Notes: generated from the sequence alone by a model not told the origin. Positions 1 to 6,219 are shown, counted from the first letter of the stretch. The stretch is DNA of 6,220 nucleotides from HO2-45-28 sp964412115 (GCA_964412115.1 CAYPMM010000035.1:1-6220), one strand, 5' to 3'. Numbers and translations are program-made.

Positions 1-1
1 C

Positions 2-1501
2 AGAATTATTGAGGCGGTCTCAAAAAAAGAAAAAATAATAATCTACGGCGACTATGATGCCGATGGGGTGTGCTCATCCGCAATCCTCGCCGATTTTATT
101 AAAAGCATAGGCCACGAAAATGTTGAAATTTACATCCCGGATCTTGCCAAGTTTGGGCACGGCCTGAATTCGCAGGCAGTAAAAGATATTTTTGAAAAGA
201 AAGCGAATTTAGTCATAACCATTGATAACGGTATTTCCGAAAACGAAAACATAAAAGCTCTTGAAGACGGCGGGGTAAGCGTGGTTGTGCTTGACCACCA
301 TATTGTTCCCGAAGAACTTCCGCCGGCCACCGCGGTAGTTGATTTGTGGCGGGTGGACGAAAAATATCCGTTTAAAGATTTTTGCGCCTCCGGCCTTGCT
401 TTTAAGGTCGTCTCCGCCATTTTGCAAAAAAACAGGTTTGGGTTGGCCTATGGGCGGGAGAAGTGGCTTTTGGATTTGGCGGCTATTGGCACCATCGCCG
501 ACATGGTTTTACTTACGGGTGAAAACAGGATCCTTGTTTATTGGGGACTTGAGGTCTTAAAAAAAACAAGAAGAATCGGAATGAAAGAACTTTCAAAAAA
601 AGCCGGTATTGATTTGCGCCATGTGAATTCCGACGACGTTGCTTTTTATCTTTCGCCCAGAATCAACGTCGCGGGTAAATTTGACCACGCCACTCTTGCC
701 GGAAACCTTCTTTTGACCTCTTCTTTAAAAGAGGCCGACTGGCTTTCCGCGAGACTTGAAGAACTGACCGCCGAAAGAAAAGAAACGACGGAAAAAATCG
801 TCAACGAGGCAAAAAAAATTATTTCCGAAAGAGAGGATGAGATAAATGTCTTGGGAAGCAAAGACTGGCCGACAGGCGTTTTGGGAGCATCAGCCAGCAG
901 AATAGTGGACGCGTACTCAAAAACAGCAATACTTTGGGGCAGGGGCGAGGCGTCCGCCATCAAAGGTTCCGCCCGCTCGGCCGGAGACGTAAACGTAAGA
1001 GATCTTTTAATTCGGGCGGGGGAGGAAATGTATCTGGACTTCGGCGGACACCCGATGGCCGCCGGGTTTGTTTTAAAAGAGGAATATCTCGATGTTTTTG
1101 AAGAAAAAATAAAAACGGCTTTTGGGCGCATGCCCAAAGAGAAGGTTTTCCCGGACCTGGTTTTGGAAGGTGAAATGTCGGCGGACGATATAAATCTCAA
1201 AACTTTCAAAACCGTTTCTCGTTTTGAGCCGTTTGGGCAGGGCAACACAAAACCTAATTTTTTACTTAAAAATATTGAGGTTTTTAATTCAAGAATTTTT
1301 GGAAACGGCGGATTGCATCTTGAAATTTCTTTTAAAAATTCAAAAAATGAAGTTATAAAAGCAGTCGGCTTTTTCTCCGCCCGAAGTTTGCCCGAAATCG
1401 CAAAAGGCGATCGTATTGACCTGGCGGCCTCTCTCGATTTTTCAAGATACGCGGGCAAAGAGGAACTTCGTTTAAAAATTGCGGATTTCAAAAAATCATA
1501 A
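2..1501 (+). CDS. recJ: Single-stranded-DNA-specific exonuclease RecJ, 5'-truncated by the window edge
   Basis: RecJ is a cytoplasmic DHH-family phosphoesterase that degrades single-stranded DNA 5' to 3' in recombination and repair. The reading frame is open to the left edge; 499 residues are visible and roughly 70 N-terminal residues are probably missing. A GTG at 68 is not the start, because it lies inside conserved motif I (YGDYDADG, codons 44-67). Further motifs, numbered from the first visible codon: DNG at 75-77, the name-giving DHH at 98-100, GTIADMV from 163, SPRINVAGK from 219, the DHHA1 signature GGHPMAAGF at 348-356, and PFGQGNTKPNF at 410-420 opening the C-terminal OB-like domain. 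All expected metal-binding motifs are intact, so the enzyme should be active. It ends in TAA, 87 bases before an RNase HI-family gene on the same strand. The identification is secure from motif order and spacing. Confidence 0.96.
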   Translation, partial: RIIEAVSKKEKIIIYGDYDADGVCSSAILADFIKSIGHENVEIYIPDLAKFGHGLNSQAVKDIFEKKANLVITIDNGISENENIKALEDGGVSVVVLDHHIVPEELPPATAVVDLWRVDEKYPFKDFCASGLAFKVVSAILQKNRFGLAYGREKWLLDLAAIGTIADMVLLTGENRILVYWGLEVLKKTRRIGMKELSKKAGIDLRHVNSDDVAFYLSPRINVAGKFDHATLAGNLLLTSSLKEADWLSARLEELTAERKETTEKIVNEAKKIISEREDEINVLGSKDWPTGVLGASASRIVDAYSKTAILWGRGEASAIKGSARSAGDVNVRDLLIRAGEEMYLDFGGHPMAAGFVLKEEYLDVFEEKIKTAFGRMPKEKVFPDLVLEGEMSADDINLKTFKTVSRFEPFGQGNTKPNFLLKNIEVFNSRIFGNGGLHLEISFKNSKNEVIKAVGFFSARSLPEIAKGDRIDLAASLDFSRYAGKEELRLKIADFKKS

Positions 1502-1509
1502 AGAACAAA

Positions 1510-1577
1510 GGTTATAAAACACACACTGGATATGATTTTATAACTTTTATAGAATATATACAGTGTTTATAAAAACC
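1510..1577. repeat. A/T-rich nested inverted repeats between recJ and the RNase H gene
   Basis: The 87-base gap holds two mutually exclusive dyads. GTTATAAAA (1511-1519) pairs perfectly with TTTTATAAC (1536-1544) across 16 bases. The same left arm can instead pair in a longer imperfect stem: TTATAAA (1512-1518) with TTTATAA (1566-1572), and CACTG (1524-1528) with CAGTG (1561-1565). The arms are poor in G/C, so a strong intrinsic terminator is unlikely; an operator, processing site or weak recJ terminator are alternatives. A -10-like TAGAAT lies at 1550-1555, but the matching -35 position (CTGGAT, 1526-1531, 18-base spacer) is a poor match, so a promoter for the downstream gene is only possible. 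The repeats are directly visible; any function is inference. Confidence 0.45.
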
Positions 1578-1588
1578 GTAAAAAATAA

Positions 1589-2035
1589 ATGAATTCGGAT
1601 TCCAAATTAAAAATAGTCATAAATGCCGATGGGGGTTCCCGCGGCAATCCCGGACCGTCAGCACTCGGGGCGGTCATTCGCGCGGGAGCGAAAGAAAAAA
1701 AATACGGCGAGTTTTTAGGGACAAGAACCAATAACGAAGCCGAATACGAAGCGGTAATTTTTGCTCTTAAAAAAACCAAACAGCTTTTCGGCAGGGAAAA
1801 AGCAAAAAACGCCGAAGTTGAGGTTTTTTTGGATTCGGAGCTGGTTGTAAATCAACTGAACGCGGAATATAAAATAGAGGAAGAGCGCCTGTTTCCCCTT
1901 TTTATAAAAATATGGAATTTAAGAATGGATTTCGAAAAAATTGTTTTCAAATCCGTGCCTCGCGAAAAAAACCGCGAAGCCGACCGCCTGGTCAACATAG
2001 AGCTGGACCAAAAGGAGCAGGGGAGCATTTTTTAA
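1589..2035 (+). CDS. Ribonuclease HI-family protein (compact RNase H fold)
   Basis: This 148-residue protein is predicted to hydrolyse the RNA strand of RNA:DNA hybrids in the cytoplasm, as in R-loop and primer removal. The RNase H fold motifs appear in order: DGGSRGNPGPSALGAVI starting at D14, NNEAEYEA at 48-55, DSELVVNQLN at 82-91, and PREKNREAD at 124-132. By alignment with E. coli RNase HI, the four metal ligands are D14, E52, D82 and D132, and all are present. The NNEAEYEA form and the lack of a basic-protrusion handle place it with the short 'RNase HI-like' proteins rather than classical RnhA, so no symbol is given. The ATG is preceded directly by an in-frame TAA (1586-1588), which fixes it as the earliest start; the leader is A-rich with no Shine-Dalgarno. 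It follows recJ on the same strand, and its TAA overlaps the terminator stem. Confidence 0.92.
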   Translation: MNSDSKLKIVINADGGSRGNPGPSALGAVIRAGAKEKKYGEFLGTRTNNEAEYEAVIFALKKTKQLFGREKAKNAEVEVFLDSELVVNQLNAEYKIEEERLFPLFIKIWNLRMDFEKIVFKSVPREKNREADRLVNIELDQKEQGSIF

Positions 2036-2079
2036 AATCAAAAACCGTCCAGATGCTCATCGGGACGGTTTTTGATTTT
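2034..2079. terminator. Bidirectional intrinsic terminator between convergent units
   Basis: A 17-bp perfect stem is formed by 2034-2050 and 2063-2079 around a 12-base loop, inside which GAT (2052-2054) and ATC (2059-2061) can pair further. The G/C-rich core CCGTCC/GGACGG is flanked by A and T runs, so both strands read a hairpin followed by a T-rich tract; on the plus strand more T runs follow up to 2097. It begins inside the stop codon of the RNase H gene and lies 16 bases beyond the stop of the last minus-strand pilin-like gene, ideally placed to stop both convergent transcripts. Confidence 0.9.
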
Positions 2080-2095
2080 GCTTGTTTTTTAGTTT

Positions 2096-2437
2096 TTAGG
2101 TCAGGAATCCTCCGCCTATTCCGACCCCTGTTTCAAAAAAACTTTGCAGAATTCTGATAATTCCCCAGACGCCGAATATGATTGTAAATCCCAAAAGTCC
2201 CCAGATTATATTCCTTTTGCCTGTTGTTCTGGCCTCTTCGTTTCCGGCGTTAGCCACAAATTCAAGAATACCCCAGAAAAATATTATAAGTGCTATACCG
2301 ACAAGTATTCCGATGAGAGGGTTTACCAGGCTATTTATAGCGTTTTTAAGCGATGAGGGAATGGCCGATTGTGATTCTTGCGCGAACGCCGCGCTTGCGT
2401 TAAGAGTAAACAGCAATATCGGCGCCAGTTTTTTCAT
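2096..2437 (-). CDS. Type IV secretion pilin-like small membrane protein, copy 1 (last gene of the operon)
   Basis: This 113-residue protein has a typical signal peptide (KK at 2-3, hydrophobic core, predicted cleavage after AFA at 19), then two transmembrane helices at about 40-62 and 76-97, joined by a short charged loop with NAGNEEARTTGKR (63-75). The layout matches the T4SS-pilin/VirB2-TrbC-like families annotated in CPR genomes. The W55, W79 and W91 positions and the IIWGL.GF segment match the neighbouring gene at 2446-2802 without gaps: 26 of 60 residues are identical over positions 37-96 by hand count. The C-terminus is glycine-rich (GVGIGGG). It lies 8 bases after its paralogue and 16 bases before the shared terminator. 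The ATG fits the signal peptide; no Shine-Dalgarno is visible. Function as a pilus subunit is a family-based inference; another small membrane protein role remains possible. Confidence 0.82.
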   Translation of the reverse strand: MKKLAPILLFTLNASAAFAQESQSAIPSSLKNAINSLVNPLIGILVGIALIIFFWGILEFVANAGNEEARTTGKRNIIWGLLGFTIIFGVWGIIRILQSFFETGVGIGGGFLT

Positions 2438-2445
2438 GAAAACGG

Positions 2446-2802
2446 TTAGCGTATTAGGTCTATTTGAGGCGCTCTGATTTGACTGCCGCCCTCAAGGCCG
2501 AAAGCTGTTACGAAAACATTTATTAACCCCCATATCCCAAGCATGATAACAAACCCAACCAGGCCCCAAATTATAAACTGTCTGGCCTCTTTTCTTTTTT
2601 CCTCATCGCCCGCGTTCATAATGTAGTTAGCAATTCCCCAGAGAAAAACAAGAACGGTAATCGCGATAATAACGGGTATAATCTTGTTGATTAAAGTCTG
2701 GATATTGGCTAAAAATGAAGTAAAATCGGTAACGGCCGCAAAAGCAAGCACCGGCAAAAGCGCGCCTCCTCCCCCGATAATTATTTTTTGTATTTTTTTC
2801 AT
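2446..2802 (-). CDS. Type IV secretion pilin-like small membrane protein, copy 2
   Basis: A 118-residue protein starting MKKIQK, with a signal peptide containing a GGGG run (10-13) and predicted cleavage after AFA at 22. Two transmembrane segments follow, at about 41-62 and 76-98, separated by the polar loop NAGDEEKRKEARQ (63-75). It is a paralogue of the gene at 2096-2437, with aligned tryptophans 55, 79 and 91 and shared WGI, NAG.EE.R and IIWGL.GF motifs. VirB2-like pilins use the same plan (signal peptide, two helices, short cytoplasmic loop). It follows a 71-base A/T-rich gap, the longest within the minus-strand unit, and is followed after 8 bases by its paralogue. The leader before the ATG is almost entirely A and T, with no Shine-Dalgarno. 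The architecture is visible; membership of a secretion or pilus structure is inferred. Confidence 0.83.
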   Translation of the reverse strand: MKKIQKIIIGGGGALLPVLAFAAVTDFTSFLANIQTLINKIIPVIIAITVLVFLWGIANYIMNAGDEEKRKEARQFIIWGLVGFVIMLGIWGLINVFVTAFGLEGGSQIRAPQIDLIR

Positions 2803-2873
2803 TTTATTTTTTTAATTAAACTTATAAATTTTACGACCTTTTTATTTTTAATCCGCATTATTATTTTAACATA
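2803..2873 (-). other. A/T-rich spacer within the pilin-like gene cluster; possible internal promoter
   Basis: This 71-base gap is the only sizeable one in the minus-strand unit and is strongly A/T-rich. On the minus strand it contains -10-like hexamers TAAAAT (2828-2833) and TATAAG (2821-2826), but no convincing -35 at the right distance and no G/C-rich hairpin. It could hold a weak promoter for the two downstream paralogues or just be an untranslated leader. No gene is seen in it. Confidence 0.3.
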
Positions 2874-3206
2874 TTATAAACTGCCGGCAAACTGGTTTAA
2901 GGCCCGGGCGATTGCCCAAGCGCCGACTATCAAAAGAGTGCCTATGATTGTGTAGAAAAAGGTCGTTTTGGCCTTCTTAATCTGTTCTTCGTTGCCCCGA
3001 GCCGATACGAACAAAAATCCGGAGTAAATTATAAAAATCGCCGCAATCGGTATGCCAACGTAGGTAATGGCTTGGGCCAGTTTTTCAATGACCGCGCCGA
3101 AAGTCGTCGCGCTTCTCAAGGGGTTTTTCAGCTGGGCAAAAACCGGCCTGGCCAGTCCCAGACTAAGCGCAAAAAAATATTTTATTTTATATGGCATTCT
3201 ATTCAT
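2874..3206 (-). CDS. Type IV secretion pilin-like small membrane protein, copy 3 (divergent)
   Basis: A 110-residue protein with a signal peptide (basic residues at 3, 7 and 9, predicted cleavage after VFA at 24) and two transmembrane helices at about 47-68 and 83-103. The loop between them, ARGNEEQIKKAK (69-80), is the equivalent of the NAG.EE.R loop in copies 1 and 2 but belongs to a different subgroup: the tryptophans at 55 and 79 are absent and the second helix reads IIGTLLIVGAWAIA. That IxGxxLIVxAW form is common in CPR pilin-like proteins. The first ATG gives MNRM; a second ATG at codon 4 is equally possible, and neither has a Shine-Dalgarno. It lies 18 bases after copy 4 and 71 bases before copy 2. 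Role inferred from architecture and neighbours only. Confidence 0.8.
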   Translation of the reverse strand: MNRMPYKIKYFFALSLGLARPVFAQLKNPLRSATTFGAVIEKLAQAITYVGIPIAAIFIIYSGFLFVSARGNEEQIKKAKTTFFYTIIGTLLIVGAWAIARALNQFAGSL

Positions 3207-3224
3207 AAAGTTTCGTAATTAAAA

Positions 3225-3629
3225 TTACCTGCATGCCGGAAATTGCTCGGTGAGCGGGTTGTACCCGAATCCGCCCTCCACCAGCGCCCCCAATATGGTA
3301 TTTATTATAAGCCAGGCTGAGGCGGCGATAAAGAACCCTATGAGTATGGCCCAGAGCATTGATTTACCCCTTTCAATTTGCGTTTGCGAACCGCCGGAAG
3401 TGAGCAGAACAATGCCCGAGGCCAATATGCCAAGGGCGGTTAGCGGAAGAATAAGAAAATTCCAGGCGAAAGTAACCGTTCTGTTTGCCAGCGTCATTAA
3501 GTCGCAAAAAGCGCACGGAGCTTGTCCCTGGCCCCCGCAGGTGACCAGCGGCTCTTGGGCGTAAGCTAAAGAAGCGTAAAGCGCAAAGCTCAAAATTAAA
3601 AATATAAGCAAAAGGTTTAAAGATTTCAT
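3225..3629 (-). CDS. Type IV secretion pilin-like membrane protein, copy 4 (cysteine-containing)
   Basis: A 134-residue protein with a strong signal peptide (predicted cleavage after AYA at 24). A short extracytoplasmic segment follows, TCGGQGQAPCAFCDL, with cysteines at 31, 39 and 42; then two helices at about 52-76 and 91-112 linked by TSGGSQTQIERGK (77-89). The tail ends in a fourth cysteine at 133. The GG..xQIxxGK loop and AWLIINTI end of helix 2 are typical of the CPR pilin-like family. With both termini predicted outside, the four cysteines could form two disulfides; this is inference. The start lies one base after the stop of the solute-binding protein gene, so translation is probably coupled. 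It is the first of four tandem pilin-like genes and the most distinct from copies 1 and 2. Confidence 0.83.
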   Translation of the reverse strand: MKSLNLLLIFLILSFALYASLAYAQEPLVTCGGQGQAPCAFCDLMTLANRTVTFAWNFLILPLTALGILASGIVLLTSGGSQTQIERGKSMLWAILIGFFIAASAWLIINTILGALVEGGFGYNPLTEQFPACR

Positions 3630-3630
3630 T

Positions 3631-4926
3631 CTAGTTTTGTCTCGGAATTAATGTTTCAAATTTTCTCTGGGCGTCGGACACCGCCTGGTTTATCCGTTTC
3701 GCGCCAGACGAAACCGACTCCGACATTTCTTTCCAGATGGCGAAGGTTTCTATGGGCGACGGGTCAAGCCAGCCGAGCGACTTTATGGCCGATTTATAAA
3801 AAACATCCAGCACCGGATTTTCTTGTGTTTCGCTTAAAGCGCTTCTTAAGCTTGGAGCCAGAAAGGAATTTTTGGCAAAGAGACTTTGGGCCTGAGACCC
3901 GGTCAGGTCGTAAATAAAAGTAAGGGCTGTTGATTTGTTGGCGCTTTGTCGGCTTACGGCCAGAGCCGAACTGTTGCCGTAAGACGCGTTTAACGCCCCG
4001 CCCTTTGTTTGCGGGACGATACTCACGTCAAAATTAAGATGCGGATTTAAGGCCAGTATTTTTTCCAAATCCGAGGCGTATCCGACGTACATAGCAAGGC
4101 GTCCCGAGCCGAAAGCTTCAAGCGCCTCCGGCTGGACTTTATTCCAGCTGTAATTTTCCTTGATCGGGTCTGAAAAACTTAGAAAAAAAAGCAGGGCGGA
4201 TTCGGCGGCGCTTAAAGTTTCGCCTGTTAATTTGTCGGCAAAAACCGGTTTAAGGGTTTTTGGGTCAACTATCTTATTTCCGGCCTGAATCATCAAAAGC
4301 GCTAAAATATCTTTTGCCCGCCGGTTGTTCGTAAATTCTCCCATAGCCGCACCCGACTGGGTTATTTTTTGGCCGCTCTTAACGGTTAAAATTTTAGCCG
4401 CGGTTAAAAATTCATCCCATGTTTTTGGAGGCAGAGCCTCTCCCGCGTTCCTGAAAAGATCGCGGTTCCAATATAAAACCAAAGGGTCAATGGCAAAGGG
4501 CAAGCCGACTATTCCTTCGGGCCGAACGTAAAGCCCGGCCAAGTCCGCGAAGTTATCCTGGAAAGCCCTGATGGGGTAGGTCCGGGAATCAAGCGGGTAA
4601 ACCAAGTCCTTTTGTTTTAAAATCTGGTCTTGGGGCAGGATAAAAACGTCCGGACCGGCGCCTGAGGCCAGCGCCCTGATCAATTCGTCAATATAACTTT
4701 TTGAATCTATTTCTTTGTAGTCAACTCTGACGTTTCCGAAACGTTCGGCAAAATTGTTTAAAACCGGAGCCAACGACGATTGCGGAATGCTGCCCCAGAA
4801 GCTTATCCGTCCCGTTTCTCCCGGCTCCCCGCCGTTAAAACCCGGAAGAATCCCCGAGAAAATAAGCAAAGCCAATGCGGCGAGTATGACTGACGCGGTT
4901 ATTATTATGATTTGAAGCTTGTTCAT
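3631..4926 (-). CDS. Membrane-anchored extracellular solute-binding protein (family 1-like)
   Basis: This 431-residue protein resembles the substrate-binding components of carbohydrate-type ABC importers (MalE-like, SBP_bac_1/8 fold). An uncleaved-looking N-terminal helix (about 5-28) is followed by the first lobe starting ISFWGSIP (41-48), then SGAGPDVFILPQD (88-100), the hinge-region GLPFAIDPLVLYWNRDLF (141-158), and later FGSGRLAMYVGYASD and NSSALAVSRQSANKS segments typical of this family. It has no cysteine, so it is not a lipoprotein and is probably held by the N-terminal helix, facing the outside. No permease or ATPase gene is present nearby. It sits 10 bases after the methyltransferase and one base before a pilin-like gene, suggesting a role tied to that envelope module; the ligand cannot be predicted. 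It ends in TAG, while the other complete stops here are TAA. Confidence 0.88.
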   Translation of the reverse strand: MNKLQIIIITASVILAALALLIFSGILPGFNGGEPGETGRISFWGSIPQSSLAPVLNNFAERFGNVRVDYKEIDSKSYIDELIRALASGAGPDVFILPQDQILKQKDLVYPLDSRTYPIRAFQDNFADLAGLYVRPEGIVGLPFAIDPLVLYWNRDLFRNAGEALPPKTWDEFLTAAKILTVKSGQKITQSGAAMGEFTNNRRAKDILALLMIQAGNKIVDPKTLKPVFADKLTGETLSAAESALLFFLSFSDPIKENYSWNKVQPEALEAFGSGRLAMYVGYASDLEKILALNPHLNFDVSIVPQTKGGALNASYGNSSALAVSRQSANKSTALTFIYDLTGSQAQSLFAKNSFLAPSLRSALSETQENPVLDVFYKSAIKSLGWLDPSPIETFAIWKEMSESVSSGAKRINQAVSDAQRKFETLIPRQN

Positions 4927-4936
4927 TTATAAATTT

Positions 4937-5464
4937 TTATGGTTTCAGGTAAAGCAGGCCGTAATGATTTTCTCCGGCGTCAAATTCCTTGATCATTTTG
5001 AAGCCCGCGTCCTCGGCCAGTTTTTCGGCGGCCTGTTTCGGGATTATTTTATCCGTTTTTGGACCGGCCCCCCGGCCGTAAGGGCTCCACTCAATTAGCG
5101 CCAGCTCCCCGCCGTTTTTTAAAATCCTGAAGGCTTCTTTTAAAATCGCGGATTTTTTTTCGGATTGAAAAAGTATGTTGGATATAAGCGCCAAGTCCAT
5201 CGTGTTTTCGGCAAGATTCGTTCCGCGCTCGCGCTCAAGGTCGGCCCGCATCGCGGATATGTTTAAGAGACGGGCCTGACGAGCTTTTGAGCGCGTAAGC
5301 TCCAGCATTTCGGGCTGTATATCAAAAGCGTAAACCTTTCCGCCGGAGCCCACCGCTTTCGCCAAGGGTATGGAGTAAAAACCGGAGCCGGAGCCGAAAT
5401 CGGCCGCCTGCGTTCCCGGCCTTACCCCGATTGTTTTTATTATTTGTTCCGGATTTATAAACAT
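4937..5464 (-). CDS. Class I SAM-dependent methyltransferase (UbiE/Methyltransf_11-like)
   Basis: A 175-residue cytoplasmic Rossmann-fold methyltransferase. Motif I, the SAM glycine loop, is ADFGSGSGFYS (21-31). The acidic residue binding the ribose is D48 in YAFDIQPEM, D75 in MRADLE is a probable adenine-side contact, and MDLALISNILF (89-99) is the motif IV strand. LKNGGELALIEW (115-126) is the post-catalytic strand, followed by a UbiE-style tail (GPKTDKIIPK..AEKLAEDAGF). The substrate is not evident; small-molecule methyltransferases of this shape act on quinones, arsenite, lipids and others, and it is shorter than UbiE itself. Its ATG lies within the end of gyrA (10-base overlap, ATGTTTATAA), so translation is probably coupled to gyrase. 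The next gene, the solute-binding protein, starts 10 bases after its stop. Confidence 0.87.
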   Translation of the reverse strand: MFINPEQIIKTIGVRPGTQAADFGSGSGFYSIPLAKAVGSGGKVYAFDIQPEMLELTRSKARQARLLNISAMRADLERERGTNLAENTMDLALISNILFQSEKKSAILKEAFRILKNGGELALIEWSPYGRGAGPKTDKIIPKQAAEKLAEDAGFKMIKEFDAGENHYGLLYLKP

Positions 5465-6219
5465 GTAAGCGAGGCTATCGCGTCGCCGTTCGCAAGTCTC
5501 ATTATCCGCACTCCCTGCGTGTCCCGGCCAAGCTCGGGTATGCTTTTAAGTTCGGTGCGGATTACCTGTCCCTTTTTGGAAATGGCGATAAGTTCTTCCA
5601 GTTCAGGATGGACTACTTTGGCCGAAACCAACGGGCCGGTTTTGGACGTAACCTTAGCCGTTTTTATTCCTGCCCCCGCGCGTCCTTGCAGGCGGTAGTT
5701 TTTCACGTTGGTTTTCTTTCCGAATCCTTCGGAACTCATCACCAGAAGATGCGCGTTTTTTTCCTGCGCCGATATGACATCCGCGCCTATCAGCTCGTCT
5801 TTCTTGCCGATTCTCATCGCGCGCACTCCGGAGGCATTTCGGCCCATGGGCCTTAAGTCCGACTCCTTGAAACGTATCGCTTTGCCCTGTCTTGTGGCCA
5901 GAATCACATGGTCTCCTTTTTCGGCAAGGCGCACCCACTTGAGCGAATCTCCTTTTTGCAGCTTTATCGCGATAATGCCCGAGCGTCTGACGCCTTCAAA
6001 ATTGTGGGGTTCAACTTTCTTTATTATACCAAGCGCCGTAATCATGACCAAAAAGACCTTTTCTCCCTTTTTTGTTTTTGGCACCGCCAGCACCGACGTT
6101 ATTTCTTCGCCTAAAGCAAGCGGTAAAATGTTTAACACCGACTTTCCTTTAGCCGTCCGCCTGCCTTCAGGCACGTCGTACATTTTGGTTTGATAAATTT
6201 TAACCAAAGTTGCAAAGAA
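5455..6219 (-). CDS. gyrA: DNA gyrase subunit A, C-terminal pinwheel domain (5' part beyond the window)
   Basis: GyrA is the DNA-cleaving subunit of gyrase, which introduces negative supercoils; its C-terminal beta-pinwheel wraps DNA. The frame is open to the right edge (visible start FFATLVKIYQTK); 254 residues are seen. A TTG at 6205-6207 is not the real start, since homology continues upstream. After DVPEGRRTAKGK (a hallmark just past the GyrA box), four blade repeats follow, each with a G-x-x-x-[KR] strand and a later basic/glycine motif: GIIKKVEPHNF..., GKAIRFKESDL...GRNASGVRAM, GFGKKTNVKNYRLQGRAGAG, and GQVIRTELKSI...GRDTQGVRIM. The protein stops at once after the last blade (ASLTCL), with no acidic tail of the E. 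coli type. ParC is less likely because its C-terminal blades are fewer and more degenerate. It is the visible head of the minus-strand unit. Confidence 0.93.
   Translation of the reverse strand, partial: FFATLVKIYQTKMYDVPEGRRTAKGKSVLNILPLALGEEITSVLAVPKTKKGEKVFLVMITALGIIKKVEPHNFEGVRRSGIIAIKLQKGDSLKWVRLAEKGDHVILATRQGKAIRFKESDLRPMGRNASGVRAMRIGKKDELIGADVISAQEKNAHLLVMSSEGFGKKTNVKNYRLQGRAGAGIKTAKVTSKTGPLVSAKVVHPELEELIAISKKGQVIRTELKSIPELGRDTQGVRIMRLANGDAIASLTCL

Noticed and set aside
68..70. GTG as start of the recJ gene
   Set aside because: It lies within DHH motif I (YGDYDADG just upstream in the same open frame), so the gene begins before the window.
841..912. Lost residue in RecJ, where DWPTGVLG replaces the E. 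coli-type WHxGVxG
   Set aside because: This position varies among RecJ proteins and the DHH and GGH metal or substrate motifs are intact, so inactivation is not supported.
646..1524. 292-codon open frame antisense to recJ
   Set aside because: It lies opposite a gene with all RecJ motifs, shows no recognisable domain and is serine/proline-rich as expected of a shadow frame.
3250..3564. 104-codon open frame antisense to pilin-like copy 4
   Set aside because: The opposite strand has a convincing signal peptide, two helices and a conserved loop; this frame has nothing recognisable.
3631..4926. Solute-binding protein as a lipoprotein
   Set aside because: There is no cysteine after the N-terminal hydrophobic stretch or anywhere in the protein.
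5708..6193. 161-codon open frame antisense to gyrA
   Set aside because: It is fully opposite the conserved pinwheel blades and no motif is recognised.
6205..6207. TTG as start of a 250-residue protein at the right edge
   Set aside because: The frame stays open to the edge and the residues upstream (FFAT) fit the GyrA pattern, so this is an internal leucine codon.
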